This document shows, piece after piece, positions 56,371 to 64,000 of a stretch of 64,000 nucleotides of DNA. Within the stretch, counting starts at the first letter, position 1. The number at the start of each line of letters is the position of its first letter. Below the pieces are notes generated by a model. That model saw only the letters and a program-made list of their open reading frames with translations. It was not told where the DNA came from and searched no databases. The translations under genes were made by a program, and so were the position numbers. This stretch comes from Rosenbergiella collisarenosi (GTDB lineage: Bacteria; Pseudomonadota; Gammaproteobacteria; Enterobacterales; Enterobacteriaceae): assembly GCF_018494085.1 (NCBI RefSeq), contig NZ_JABBFP010000002.1, positions 496,001 to 560,000 on the forward strand, read 5' to 3'.

Positions 56371-57576
56371 TTACGCTCCGCCGTGGGTCGCCACTTTCTC
56401 AGCAATATGGGAAAGTGGCTCTTGTAGGGCTTGGATCGCACGGCTTAGTTTCGCCGCATTTTCAGCTTTTAACGCAGGGGTATAGGCACGATAGCCCCCT
56501 AGACTCTGACTATCACGATACTGATCTAATAATTTGCGCACTGCCGCAAACTGTTGGCTAACCTGTTGCGTCAAGGCAGGATCGATCTTCTCTAGTCCCG
56601 GTTGAAGGTAGGCAAAGGCTTGCATCGCTCCCTCGACATTCCCGGCGAAATCGACCAAGTCAATATGGCTGTAAGCTTCCTCCTCGCCGTTGATTTTCGT
56701 GTTTTGTACTTCTTCGAGTAGATCGGCGGCACCGTTAGCCAAATCTTCCGGCTTATAGGTTAAGCCCTTGACCTGTTTATTCAGTTCCCCAACATGGGTG
56801 ACGAGTCCCTTAGCCAGTTGTTGGGTCTGCTTATCGATCTTTCCTTTTTCAAACAGGTCACGCTCGATAGCATGGAAGCCATGCCAGCCTACCGCCGGAT
56901 CGAGGTTTGAGGCACGCATATCGATGAGATAATCCAAATTACCTGCATTGTCGGTGGCTTTAAAGCCCGGGAGTAGGAAGCCATCGACATCAGATTCGAT
57001 ACGTTCGTAGTACGGGCGAGCTTGCGCGTAAGCGACCTTAGCCTGCTGTAATTGCCCAGCAGCAATGGCAGCTTGTAGTTTTGCTACTGCGGTGACCATC
57101 CCGCCGACGGTACTCTCGACATAGCGACCGTAGCCATCTGTGCCTTGTTTAAGCAGGTCGCTAATGGTGTCGGAAGACTGCGCGTTTTGCTTACCGCTCA
57201 CCGTAAAGTTCACCAGCTCCTGTGCTGCGCCGGGGCAATAGAGTTGGTACTGACCGCCATCAAGATTAACCGTAAATTTTACCGCAGGGAGTCCCGGTGC
57301 GAGATTCTCTTTTTCGCCGAGGATGCGGTTGTTATTAAGTAATTCGACTTCAGTAATCGCGGTCGCCGTCTTATTCACGATAGTAAAGGTTACTGGGCCA
57401 GCGTTAACGTGATCCGTGTCGAGGCGGCATTGACCACCTTGGTCGCCGGTCAACGTAACAGTGACCTGAGTAACGTTCGACGCAGGCGCAGCATGGGCTG
57501 CGCTAACTGATAACAGAAGCGCTGTTAACGCACTTATTTTCAGAGCCGGATGGCGTAATGTGTGCTTTTTCATCAT
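56371..57576 (-). CDS. efeO: Iron uptake system periplasmic protein EfeO
   Basis: The 401-residue protein has a signal peptide (ending SAAHAAPA, about 30), a cupredoxin-like N-terminal domain (VTQVTVTLTGDQGGQCRLDTDHVNAGPVTFTIVNKTATAITEVEL, LYCPGA) and a C-terminal imelysin/M75 domain with HGFHAIERDLF (HxxE metal motif) and GEEEAYSHIDLVDFAGNVEGA. It binds iron for the EfeU permease. A start two residues later is possible because the sequence begins Met-Met. Confidence 0.94.
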   Translation of the reverse strand: MMKKHTLRHPALKISALTALLLSVSAAHAAPASNVTQVTVTLTGDQGGQCRLDTDHVNAGPVTFTIVNKTATAITEVELLNNNRILGEKENLAPGLPAVKFTVNLDGGQYQLYCPGAAQELVNFTVSGKQNAQSSDTISDLLKQGTDGYGRYVESTVGGMVTAVAKLQAAIAAGQLQQAKVAYAQARPYYERIESDVDGFLLPGFKATDNAGNLDYLIDMRASNLDPAVGWHGFHAIERDLFEKGKIDKQTQQLAKGLVTHVGELNKQVKGLTYKPEDLANGAADLLEEVQNTKINGEEEAYSHIDLVDFAGNVEGAMQAFAYLQPGLEKIDPALTQQVSQQFAAVRKLLDQYRDSQSLGGYRAYTPALKAENAAKLSRAIQALQEPLSHIAEKVATHGGA

Positions 57577-57589
57577 GGTCGTTATCTCA

Positions 57590-59128
57590 TTATTTTTGAG
57601 GGAGCGAGCTACATTTTTTTTTATTTCTAACGCTTAGCACCAGAGCGCCAAGGCTTATCACAATTAATACAATCGGTAATCTATGTTGCAAGAAGTCATA
57701 CAGCGTGAGCGTATCCTGATAGCCCGCAAGGGCTTGGGCCGTCTGCTGCTGCCACGCGGGGTTGGTTTGCCATGGACAGCCGGTGGCAGCGGAGGGAAGC
57801 GAAACGCTGAGCAAACGAGGCGATTGCAGCCCACTTCCACTCAAGGTCACTAGACTGTGAGCGATGGCTTGGGCGGCGATGAGTTGTCCGTGCTGCATCG
57901 TTACCACGAGTTGACAGCTCAGTTGCCAGTGGCTCTGATACGGCCCAGGATGCTGCTGGGGATGTAACCCCGGTGGGACTCGGCCATGATAGAGCGCCAT
58001 GACGTGATCAAGCGTCAATGTTGCCGGTGCGTCTTGCCATTGGCTCTTAAGCGGTACGCTTGTTTCCTCCGCCAGAGCAGAATCTTCAGTAGGGGGAAGG
58101 GGAATAAACTGTGTCGGTTTTCCCGTGAGCGTTAATTCGAGGCCGTCAGCGCTACGTACTAATTCACCGACTGCCTGCTGTTTCGCGTCTTGCTGGGTCA
58201 CTAAGGGTAACTGCTGGGATAAGGTAAAACTTGGCGGCGTTAAGCTCTTAGCACAGATTATGGCACCGACGAGTAGGAGGAGGCTGATCGCTTGATAGAA
58301 GCGGTATTGCAGTTGAGGGGTCGGTTTATAACGCTCGGGCCACGCTAATAATAACGCAAATATCCCGAGATAGCCTACCCAGCCAATAACTTCTGCCCAA
58401 CGTGGGTCGGATGGAATGCCGAGTACGCCGCTGATTAAGGCGGCACGTACGGATCCCGCCGGAAGTAGCCCGTGCAGATCGAGCAGTCGCTGCTGGCCGA
58501 TTAATAGCCATCCTGCCTCGTGAGCGCTGCGTAGCGCCGAGACGACTAAGCCTGCTGCGACAAACACAAGGAACAGGCCCGTTATCTTGAAGAAACGGCC
58601 GAGATTGAGTCGAACTCCGCCACGATAGATTCCCCAGCCGATAAATAAGGCTAGCAATAGGCCGATTACCGCACCCGCGGTTGCGCCGATAGCGGATTGG
58701 GCTGCGGAGAAGGTGGCTAGCATAAATACGCTGGTTTCAAACCCCTCTTTCAACACCGCTAAAAAGGCCATCATCGGCAAGGCCCAACGACTTGAGCGGC
58801 TCAGCGCGAGCGATGCCTCATTTTCGAGCTGATGGCGTAATTGCGGCGCATGCTGTTGCATCCAAATAATCATCGTACTGACGAAAACGACGGCGATGGC
58901 ACCGATTACCGCTTCCATTGCCTCTTGCTGTGCTTGTGGCAGGGCGCGTTCAGTGAGACTCAAGAGGATACCGACGAGGAGAGAGAGTATCACGGCGGCC
59001 GTGACTCCCCACCACATGGGGGCTAACGGCTGCTTATTTTTTCGTAGAAAGGCCGCAATAATACTGACGATTAAAACGGCTTCTAAACCTTCGCGTAACG
59101 CGATGACCAAGGTGGCTAGCACGGTCAC
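57590..59128 (-). CDS. efeU: Iron permease EfeU (FTR1 family) with long C-terminal extension
   Basis: The 512-residue protein has an N-terminal FTR1 permease of about 275 residues with the two iron-binding motifs REGLE (VIALREGLEAVLIVS, about 9-23) and KEGFE (FLAVLKEGFETSVFML, about 122-137). E. coli EfeU ends there (276 aa). Here a further roughly 235 residues follow: a hydrophobic helix near 270-290, then a largely polar, Pro/Gln-rich region with LTLDHVMALYHGRVPPGLHP and two Cys (QLSCQLVV, ATGCPW). A last transmembrane helix (PIVLIVISLGALVLSVRNKKK) closes the chain. The extension would probably be periplasmic; its role is unknown. It is the first gene of efeUOB. Confidence 0.9.
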   Translation of the reverse strand: MTVLATLVIALREGLEAVLIVSIIAAFLRKNKQPLAPMWWGVTAAVILSLLVGILLSLTERALPQAQQEAMEAVIGAIAVVFVSTMIIWMQQHAPQLRHQLENEASLALSRSSRWALPMMAFLAVLKEGFETSVFMLATFSAAQSAIGATAGAVIGLLLALFIGWGIYRGGVRLNLGRFFKITGLFLVFVAAGLVVSALRSAHEAGWLLIGQQRLLDLHGLLPAGSVRAALISGVLGIPSDPRWAEVIGWVGYLGIFALLLAWPERYKPTPQLQYRFYQAISLLLLVGAIICAKSLTPPSFTLSQQLPLVTQQDAKQQAVGELVRSADGLELTLTGKPTQFIPLPPTEDSALAEETSVPLKSQWQDAPATLTLDHVMALYHGRVPPGLHPQQHPGPYQSHWQLSCQLVVTMQHGQLIAAQAIAHSLVTLSGSGLQSPRLLSVSLPSAATGCPWQTNPAWQQQTAQALAGYQDTLTLYDFLQHRLPIVLIVISLGALVLSVRNKKKCSSLPQK

Positions 59129-59156
59129 TATCTCTAAGTAAATTAACGTAAATAGG

Positions 59157-59175
59157 AATGGTTAGTAATATCATT
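59157..59175. promoter_or_regulatory. Possible Fur site upstream of efeU
   Basis: On the minus strand the 19-bp AATGATATTACTAACCATT has the AATGAT / CCATT ends expected of a degenerate Fur box (GATAATGATAATCATTATC), 29 bp upstream of efeU. The match is partial. Confidence 0.35.
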
Positions 59176-59239
59176 TCTATTCACGGCTGTAAAAGTATTA
59201 CAGCATCTTCGAAGTGATTTTTCGTATCTGGATATTACT

Positions 59240-59743
59240 TTGCTACGGTACGCACCGCTACTTTCCCACACATTATCGCAGGCAATAGCGACAGGTTTAG
59301 ATACCTATGTTATTTGCCAACCGGATGCTTATGCTATTCATGCGTTAGTTGACCCCGCCCGTTTAACCACAGTCTCAAGCGCGGGGGTGGGCGATTCTAT
59401 TGCACACGCCGTGCGTTCGACCGCACACTATGATGGATGGCTTATTGCGCTTGGCGATATGCCCCTGCTCACGACGGAGAGTTATCGAGCGGTCGCCGAG
59501 CAGCTGAAGCACTCACCGATTGTTCGCACCCGAGTAGAGGGTGTTTTTGGTCATCCCGTAGGGTTTCAACAGTGCTGTTATGAGCCACTTATTACACTAC
59601 AAGGCGATACGGGCGCCCGTTCCCTTTTCGATAACAGTTCACCGCATATTCTTGAACTTGATGATCCTGGCTGTTTATGGGATGTAGATAGCGTTGAGGA
59701 CTTAAGAGCTATAGAAAGGGTCTCCCCCATTTTAAAGCTATAA
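59240..59743 (+). pseudogene. N-terminally truncated MobA-like (MocA-type) nucleotidyltransferase
   Basis: The 167 codons carry the middle and C terminus of an NTP_transf_3 protein such as molybdenum cofactor cytidylyltransferase: GLDTYVICQPDA, WLIALGDMPLLTTESYRAVAEQL (the conserved GDMP), VEGVFGHPVGFQQ, LQGDTGARSLF, DVDSVEDLRAI. The N-terminal LAAGxSxRMG nucleotide-binding loop is absent, and the upstream in-frame sequence (AVKVLQHLRSDFSYLDIT) does not resemble it. The only start is a TTG at 59240 without a ribosome site. It is therefore most likely inactive. Confidence 0.75.
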
Positions 59744-59846
59744 TAAGGCGTTGAGGTTTACGACGAAGGAGGGCTACCTTTATCTGCTCAATGGGTACTA
59801 GCATCAAGGGTATTGGCCGAGCGTCCTTGCTCGCCTGATGGGTGGA

Positions 59847-60062
59847 CTATCGTTTCTTAATCTCAGTGATGTCAGTTACTGCTGCGTGCTCTACAAAATT
59901 AGCGACATCATCGTAAGTCTCTTGCCCAACTGGCGAAGATAAGGCTTTTTCAGCATCGTCTATAGAATCAACCCCTAGCTCTGAAAAACCATCGATGGGA
60001 GATTCAGGATACTTTTCTCGATCAATGGGATGGAGCACACTGCGCAGCCCAGGGTGTCTCAA
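59847..60062 (-). pseudogene. Fragment of an EthD-like small protein
   Basis: The 71 codons resemble the C-terminal half of EthD-domain proteins: PIDGFSELGVDSIDDAEKALSSPVGQETYDDVANFVEHAAVTDITEIKKR. Family members have a DGxxELWxDS...ALxSPxG...DExxF pattern. The N-terminal half is missing, and no ribosome site precedes the Met at 60062. It is probably a remnant. Confidence 0.5.
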
Positions 60063-60179
60063 TGCGATAGAACTATGTATTTCATTCCACTATTTAATGA
60101 ATTCGTCAACGCTTTGATCGGATTTGCGCGTGACTCTTCTCTGTGACGATCCTGCGAAGAGTTACGAATAGTCAGTCCT

Positions 60180-60197
60180 TTGTCACAAAAATGTCAT
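60180..60197 (+). promoter_or_regulatory. Pho box (PhoB site) upstream of phoH
   Basis: TTGTCAC-AAAA-ATGTCAT matches two 7-bp PhoB half sites (CTGTCAT) 11 bp apart, each with one or two mismatches. A -10-like TAATAA lies near 60213-60218, about the expected distance. It points to phosphate-starvation control of phoH. Confidence 0.68.
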
Positions 60198-60300
60198 TAT
60201 TGAGTGATAAATGTAATAACTGTTGATTTGTTCTATAGTTATTAGACATTATGTCTTGGCAACATCGTGATGTACTGTTCCAACTCGTGGGAGTTCGACA

Positions 60301-60462
60301 ATGAGACTTGCTCAATCAGTGGATAGAGACTTTACTGTCTTCTGGATAGCTAGCGCGTCACAGGTGCCGACCTCTTATATCACTCACTTTTTTCACGATA
60401 CCCCTGTACGGGCGAGCCAACTGGCGCTGTGTACAGCAACGACTTCTAATCTCAGGCAGTAA
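60301..60462 (+). pseudogene. Short open frame, possible MFS transporter N-terminal remnant
   Basis: An ATG at 60301 with GGGAG 8 bp upstream opens 53 codons. MRLAQSVDRDFTVFWIASASQ followed by a THFFHD...SQLALCTATTS stretch resembles the first helix region of MFS exporters (DxxFxxFWxxQxxS...), with changed residues and a stop where helix 2 would be. It may be a remnant or a leader peptide of phoH. Confidence 0.33.
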
Positions 60463-60549
60463 GGCTTATAAGGAAGCTAACCTCTAAAGCGTTCAACTAT
60501 ACGTCGCCAACGGGCAGACGGTAACTGAAACCAACAGTAAGGTGCCATC

Positions 60550-61338
60550 ATGGGAAGACAAAAAGCAGTGGTCAAAGCACGTCGTGAAGCAAAACGGGTT
60601 CTCCGTAGTGATGCGCGTAGCCATCGCTCACGTGAGGAAGAATCGGTCTCTTCTCTGGTTCATATGAGTGGCCTTGATGCGATAGGCATGGCGCGGGATG
60701 TTCGTGATCGCCAACCGATCGTTGCACGTAATGAATCGCAGGCTGATTATCTACAGGCGATCACCGCCAAATCATTAATCTTTGCTACAGGTGAAGCCGG
60801 TTGCGGAAAAACCTGGATCAGCGCGGCAAAAGCCGCAGAAGCCTTAATCAATAAAGATATTGAGCGAATTATTGTGACCCGCCCAGTATTACAAGCCGAC
60901 GAAGATTTAGGATTCCTCCCTGGCGACATTTCTGAAAAATTTGCCCCTTACTTCCGCCCCGTCTATGACGTACTCGTCAAACGGTTGGGCTCTTCCTTTA
61001 TGCATTATTGTCTACGTCCGGAAATTGCCAAAGTCGAAATTGCACCCTTTGCTTATATGCGGGGCAGAACCTTCGAGAATGCCTTTGTGATCCTCGATGA
61101 AGCGCAGAACGTCACCGCGTCGCAGATGAAGATGTTCCTGACGCGACTAGGTGAAAACGTCACGGTAATCGTGAACGGTGATATTACGCAATGTGATCTG
61201 CCTTCAGGGGTGAAATCCGGGCTGGCCGATGCGATGCAGCGTTTCTCCGATGACGATGTCGTAAGTGTAATCCGTTTTGGTGCCGAAGACTGCGTGCGTT
61301 CCGAGCTCTGTCAGCGCACACTCCGCGCCTATCAATAA
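60550..61338 (+). CDS. phoH: PhoH ATPase
   Basis: The 262-residue protein matches E. coli PhoH: GRQKAVVKARREAKRVLRSDARSHRSREEESVSSLVHMSGLDAIGMARD, Walker A ATGEAGCGKTW (about 77-87), RPVLQADEDLGFLPGDI, Walker B AFVILDEAQNVTASQMKMFLTRLGEN. It is a predicted RNA-linked ATPase induced by phosphate starvation. The ATG at 60550 is followed by GRQKAVVKA, which in E. coli is preceded by an extra segment in some start choices. It has a Pho box upstream and a terminator downstream. Confidence 0.95.
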   Translation: MGRQKAVVKARREAKRVLRSDARSHRSREEESVSSLVHMSGLDAIGMARDVRDRQPIVARNESQADYLQAITAKSLIFATGEAGCGKTWISAAKAAEALINKDIERIIVTRPVLQADEDLGFLPGDISEKFAPYFRPVYDVLVKRLGSSFMHYCLRPEIAKVEIAPFAYMRGRTFENAFVILDEAQNVTASQMKMFLTRLGENVTVIVNGDITQCDLPSGVKSGLADAMQRFSDDDVVSVIRFGAEDCVRSELCQRTLRAYQ

Positions 61339-61350
61339 CACTGTCTGTAG

Positions 61351-61377
61351 ACCGCCCGTCAGGGCGGTTTTTTTATT
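61351..61377 (+). terminator. Intrinsic terminator after phoH
   Basis: ACCGCCC-gtca-GGGCGGT followed by TTTTTT. Confidence 0.92.
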
Positions 61378-61418
61378 TTATAGAGTGATGGTTGAGCCTT
61401 AGGGAGAGCATAAGAGTA

Positions 61419-61910
61419 ATGATTGGACGTTTACGCCGGGCCAGCGTCGCAGATGCACCAGTCTGCTGGCATATCAGAAATAGCGCCATTCGAGAACAGT
61501 GTGCGGCGTGCTACCCTCTAGCCGCCGTCGAAGCTTGGACACCGCAGGTCATGCCAGAAAGCTATCCTCAAGCCATTATCGAACACTGTTTTTATGTGAT
61601 AGAAGACGTACAAGGTGAGTTACTCGCCACTGGCTATTTGGACCGCCAGACACAGCGACTTGAGGCTATTTTTACGCGTCCTTCAGCAATGGGGCAGGGG
61701 TGCGCGTCGCACATTGTGGAAAAGCTGAAAGAAGAAGCCTTACAGCAAGGCTTATCCGCTATCTCGTTATCCTCGACGTTAAACGCACAACCTTTTTACC
61801 TCAAGCAGGGCTTCATCCCTCTACGTCACGATTGTCATTTCTCAGCTACCGCGGGCTGTTATCTCGATTGTGTCGAGATGTATTGCCCGCTGACGTTACC
61901 TGGAGACTGA
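61419..61910 (+). CDS. GNAT-family N-acetyltransferase
   Basis: About 163 residues from the Met at 61419 (MIGRLRRASVADAPVCWHIRNSAI). GNAT features are the ATGYLDRQTQRLEAIFTRPSAMGQGCASHIVEKLKEEALQQGL core with the acetyl-CoA loop (RPSAMGQGCAS in place of Q/RxxGxG/A) and the ending STLNAQPFYLKQGFIPL. The substrate is unknown. An upstream in-frame Met at 61392 exists. It lies 3 bp before the nitronate monooxygenase gene, so the two form an operon. Confidence 0.85.
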   Translation: MIGRLRRASVADAPVCWHIRNSAIREQCAACYPLAAVEAWTPQVMPESYPQAIIEHCFYVIEDVQGELLATGYLDRQTQRLEAIFTRPSAMGQGCASHIVEKLKEEALQQGLSAISLSSTLNAQPFYLKQGFIPLRHDCHFSATAGCYLDCVEMYCPLTLPGD

Positions 61911-61913
61911 ACA

Positions 61914-62969
61914 ATGAGCACGCCACTCCTCACACAGCTGGGTATTCGCTATCCGATTTTTCTCGCACCGATGGCGGGTATCACAACACCTGAACTGGCG
62001 AGCCTTGTCTGCGAGGCGGGAGGGCTGGGTGCATTAGGCTTGGGAGCTAGTGATGCTTGTCACGCTGAGGCCGCGATTAACGCGACTCAACGCCTGACGA
62101 GTAAGCCTTTTCAGGTCAACTTCTTCTGCCATCGTGTGGCACCGTTGGACCCCCAAAAGGGTCAGGCGTGGCGAGAGTACCTCGCTCCCTTCTTTGCCCG
62201 CTTTCAGCAACCGACTCCCACTACGCTATCCGCACCTTATCGCGCTTTTGATGAGGACCCCGCTTTACTTGAGGTGATCCTCGCGACGCGCCCTGCGGTA
62301 GTCAGTTTTCATTTTGGCCTACCTTCGACAGCCACCCTACGGGCATTACGACAGGCGAAAATTCCTTATTGGGTGAGCGTGACACGACTGAGTGAGGCAC
62401 GCTACGCCGAGGAGCAAGGATGTTCGGCGGTGATTGCACAAGGTATTGAAGCAGGTGGCCATCGTGCAACCTTCGATCCCCTCTGCGAGGCTGGGCTAGG
62501 AACGACTGAATTATTAGGCCACCTCATCCCTCACTTAAAAATACCGATCATTAGTGCAGGGGGGATCGTTAATGGTCAGCAGATCGAGGCTTGTTTGACA
62601 CAAGGCGCAAGTGCGGCACAGCTCGGTACCGCGTTTATTCCTTGTCGAGAGTCCGCGGCGAGCGAAGCGGTAAGGCAACGATTGCGCGTTGCGAAGGAAA
62701 CGCAGATCACTGATGTTATTTCTGGGCGTCCCGCCCGGGGGATCGTTGGGCCGTGGCAGCAAGACGTCGACCATCCGCGTCGCCCCGAGCATGCAGGCTA
62801 TCCCTATAGCTACGCCTTGGCTAAGCAATTGGCGAAGTTGGCGAGCCAATACGGAAACGTTGAGTATGAGGTGTGCTGGGCAGGTAGCGGGGTTGCACAT
62901 CTCCGCCATCTCGATGCGGGACCGTTAATGACGCAGCTAATCGCCGAGCTAACCGCATCGGCTAATTAA
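61914..62969 (+). CDS. Nitronate monooxygenase (class I, NMO/2-nitropropane dioxygenase family)
   Basis: The 351-residue FMN-dependent TIM-barrel enzyme has LLTQLGIRYPIFLAPMAGITTPELASLVCEAGGLGALG (FMN site), VNFFCHR, the central VIAQGIEAGGHRATFD with the catalytic His, IPIISAGGIVNGQQIEACLTQGASAAQLGTAF (phosphate binding), and GRPARGIVG. It oxidises toxic propionate 3-nitronate and similar compounds. The stop overlaps the convergent umuC stop by 8 bp. Confidence 0.92.
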   Translation: MSTPLLTQLGIRYPIFLAPMAGITTPELASLVCEAGGLGALGLGASDACHAEAAINATQRLTSKPFQVNFFCHRVAPLDPQKGQAWREYLAPFFARFQQPTPTTLSAPYRAFDEDPALLEVILATRPAVVSFHFGLPSTATLRALRQAKIPYWVSVTRLSEARYAEEQGCSAVIAQGIEAGGHRATFDPLCEAGLGTTELLGHLIPHLKIPIISAGGIVNGQQIEACLTQGASAAQLGTAFIPCRESAASEAVRQRLRVAKETQITDVISGRPARGIVGPWQQDVDHPRRPEHAGYPYSYALAKQLAKLASQYGNVEYEVCWAGSGVAHLRHLDAGPLMTQLIAELTASAN

Positions 62970-64000
62970 CCCGAGGCAGATCGCTGTAACGCGTGGTGTA
63001 AGCGGGTGATAATTTTTCCCGCTTCATCGCCCAAGGCTTTTGGATCCCTTGTCCGGCAAACCAAATCGCGCCCTTACCACTTTGGTTAATCCCGTCGACG
63101 ACATGCATCAGTGCCTCGCTATTGGCGTGAGGAGCGAGGGGATCGAAGAGATTAAGCTGCGCAACGCCCTGTTGAAAGAAATCGCCAAGGATAATACCGG
63201 CTTTCATATAACGTGGCCCATCGCGCCAGATCTGCTCAAGTAAATAAAGGGCGAGCCGGACGATATCGCGAGTATCTTGCGAAGGGGTTAATAGCTGTCC
63301 TGTCAGCTGATTGGCGTAAAAGATCTCTCCGACAGCATGAGGGCTGGTGCGGATAAAGACCCCGACTTGGCGACAAAACTGTTTCTCGAGCCGCAATTTT
63401 TCCGCAGCACGTACCGCATAACTACAGACGGCTTCGCGCATATGTGCGTAGTCGGTGATTCGCTGCGAAAACGATCGGGAACAGAGGATCTGTTGCTTGA
63501 TAGGGGCAAACTCCTCTAAGGCAAGACAAGGTTCGCCGCGTAATTCGCGCACGGTACGTTCGACGATCACCGAGAAGGTCTTACGGATGAAACGAGTATC
63601 CTGTTTCGCGAGGTCGGCGGCGGTATCAATACCGAGCTGTTGCATCTTTTTGCTCAGTCGTCGCCCAATTCCCCATACTTCATCAACCGGGACCAGGGGG
63701 AGTAATTTCTGTTGGCGTAGTGGTGAAGAGAGATCGACGACACCCGCTGTTTTTATCCATTTTTTAGCGGCATAGTTAGCCAGTTTTGCCAAGGTCTTGG
63801 TCGGGGCAATGCCTACTCCTACTAACAAATGAGCTTCCTGCTTAATTCTCTGGCGGATCCGTTGACCGTAGTCCTCGAGCGAGCAATAGGCGGCCATACC
63901 ACTCAGGTTTAAGAAGGCTTCATCGATCGAGTAGATTTCGACATGCGGAGCCATCTCTTCCAAGAGCGTCATCACACGATGACTCATATCGGCGTAAAGC
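62962..64000 (-). CDS. umuC: DNA polymerase V catalytic subunit UmuC, C-terminal part (cut by window edge)
   Basis: The frame enters from the window end (LYADMSHRVM just inside). It matches E. coli UmuC: VEIYSIDEAFLNLSG with the catalytic SIDE, VGVGIAPTKTLAKLANYAAKKW, VWGIGRRLSKKM, RTVRELRGEPCLALEEFAPIKQQILCSRSF, AGIILGDFFQQGVAQLNLFD with the beta-clamp motif, and FAGQGIQKPWAMKREKLSPAYTTRYSDLPRV. About 80 N-terminal residues lie outside. It performs error-prone translesion synthesis with UmuD', and umuD would be expected just beyond the edge. LexA control cannot be assessed. Confidence 0.95.
   Translation of the reverse strand, partial: LYADMSHRVMTLLEEMAPHVEIYSIDEAFLNLSGMAAYCSLEDYGQRIRQRIKQEAHLLVGVGIAPTKTLAKLANYAAKKWIKTAGVVDLSSPLRQQKLLPLVPVDEVWGIGRRLSKKMQQLGIDTAADLAKQDTRFIRKTFSVIVERTVRELRGEPCLALEEFAPIKQQILCSRSFSQRITDYAHMREAVCSYAVRAAEKLRLEKQFCRQVGVFIRTSPHAVGEIFYANQLTGQLLTPSQDTRDIVRLALYLLEQIWRDGPRYMKAGIILGDFFQQGVAQLNLFDPLAPHANSEALMHVVDGINQSGKGAIWFAGQGIQKPWAMKREKLSPAYTTRYSDLPRVN

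Larger units (their letters stand above)
60063..60549. other. phoH upstream region with remnant DNA
   Basis: No intact gene. It holds the Pho box at 60180-60197 and a 53-codon open frame (60301-60462) listed separately. The distance from Pho box to phoH start is about 350 bp. Confidence 0.5.

Overview
The window is a chromosomal segment of a motile enterobacterium (order Enterobacterales). The evidence is a lacI-lacZ-lacY operon with E. coli-like operators, an E. coli-like neighbourhood of amn, yeeO, shiA and nac around tRNA-Asn genes, a complete E. coli-type fli gene set, and close homologues of yedI, yedD, leuE, ggt, yfdC, putA, putP, efeUOB, phoH and umuC. Many decayed genes and a small flagellin would fit a host- or plant-associated member such as an Erwiniaceae relative, but the genus cannot be fixed from sequence reading alone.

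Layout. 1-4.4 kb: lac operon on the minus strand (lacY cut by the window edge) with O1, O2 and a CRP site. 4.5-7.7 kb: a roughly 3 kb AT-rich accessory insert between two 58-bp direct repeats, the right one running into the 3' end of a tRNA-Asn gene. Inside are two dead IS903-type elements, a ColE1-type RNA I/RNA II segment, a pesticin-like muramidase gene and a translationally overlapping gene for a periplasmic LprI-type lysozyme inhibitor. 7.7-21 kb: a truncated nac behind an intact-looking Ntr promoter, a PurR-box purine permease, amn, yeeO, a PAS-GGDEF-EAL protein, a lactone oxidase/GT8 pair, a second tRNA-Asn, transporters and shiA. 21-33.2 kb: yedI and the flagellar operon fliFGHIJK-LMNOPQR (minus) with divergent fliE. 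33.2-35.5 kb: sparse, decayed DNA with an Exc2-like lipoprotein and a gene with two in-frame stops. 35.5-45 kb: sfnB, a LysR gene, a broken MFS gene, an aldo-keto reductase, yfdC, tiny genes and terminator-marked small transcripts, a yoaK-like microprotein, ggt, leuE and yedD. 45-49 kb: fliDST (minus) and fliC, fliA (plus) with sigma-28 promoters. 49-59 kb: putA/putP with PutA operators, and efeUOB. 59-64 kb: gene remnants, phoH with a Pho box, GNAT, nitronate monooxygenase and umuC (cut by the window edge).

How it works together. Core functions are lactose use, purine salvage, flagellar assembly, proline catabolism, acid-condition ferrous iron uptake and phosphate-starvation response, mostly with recognisable regulatory sites. 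The most unusual part is the 4.5-7.7 kb insert. It looks like the fossil of a ColE1-family bacteriocin-type plasmid trapped in the chromosome. RNA I, the replication-inhibitor RNA, is preserved with its promoter. The primer RNA II has a shortened promoter spacer and has lost its downstream half. A stand-alone cell-wall-degrading toxin domain is paired with an inhibitor. The locus could therefore act against competing bacteria and also against incoming ColE1-type plasmids. Both ideas are inference from sequence.
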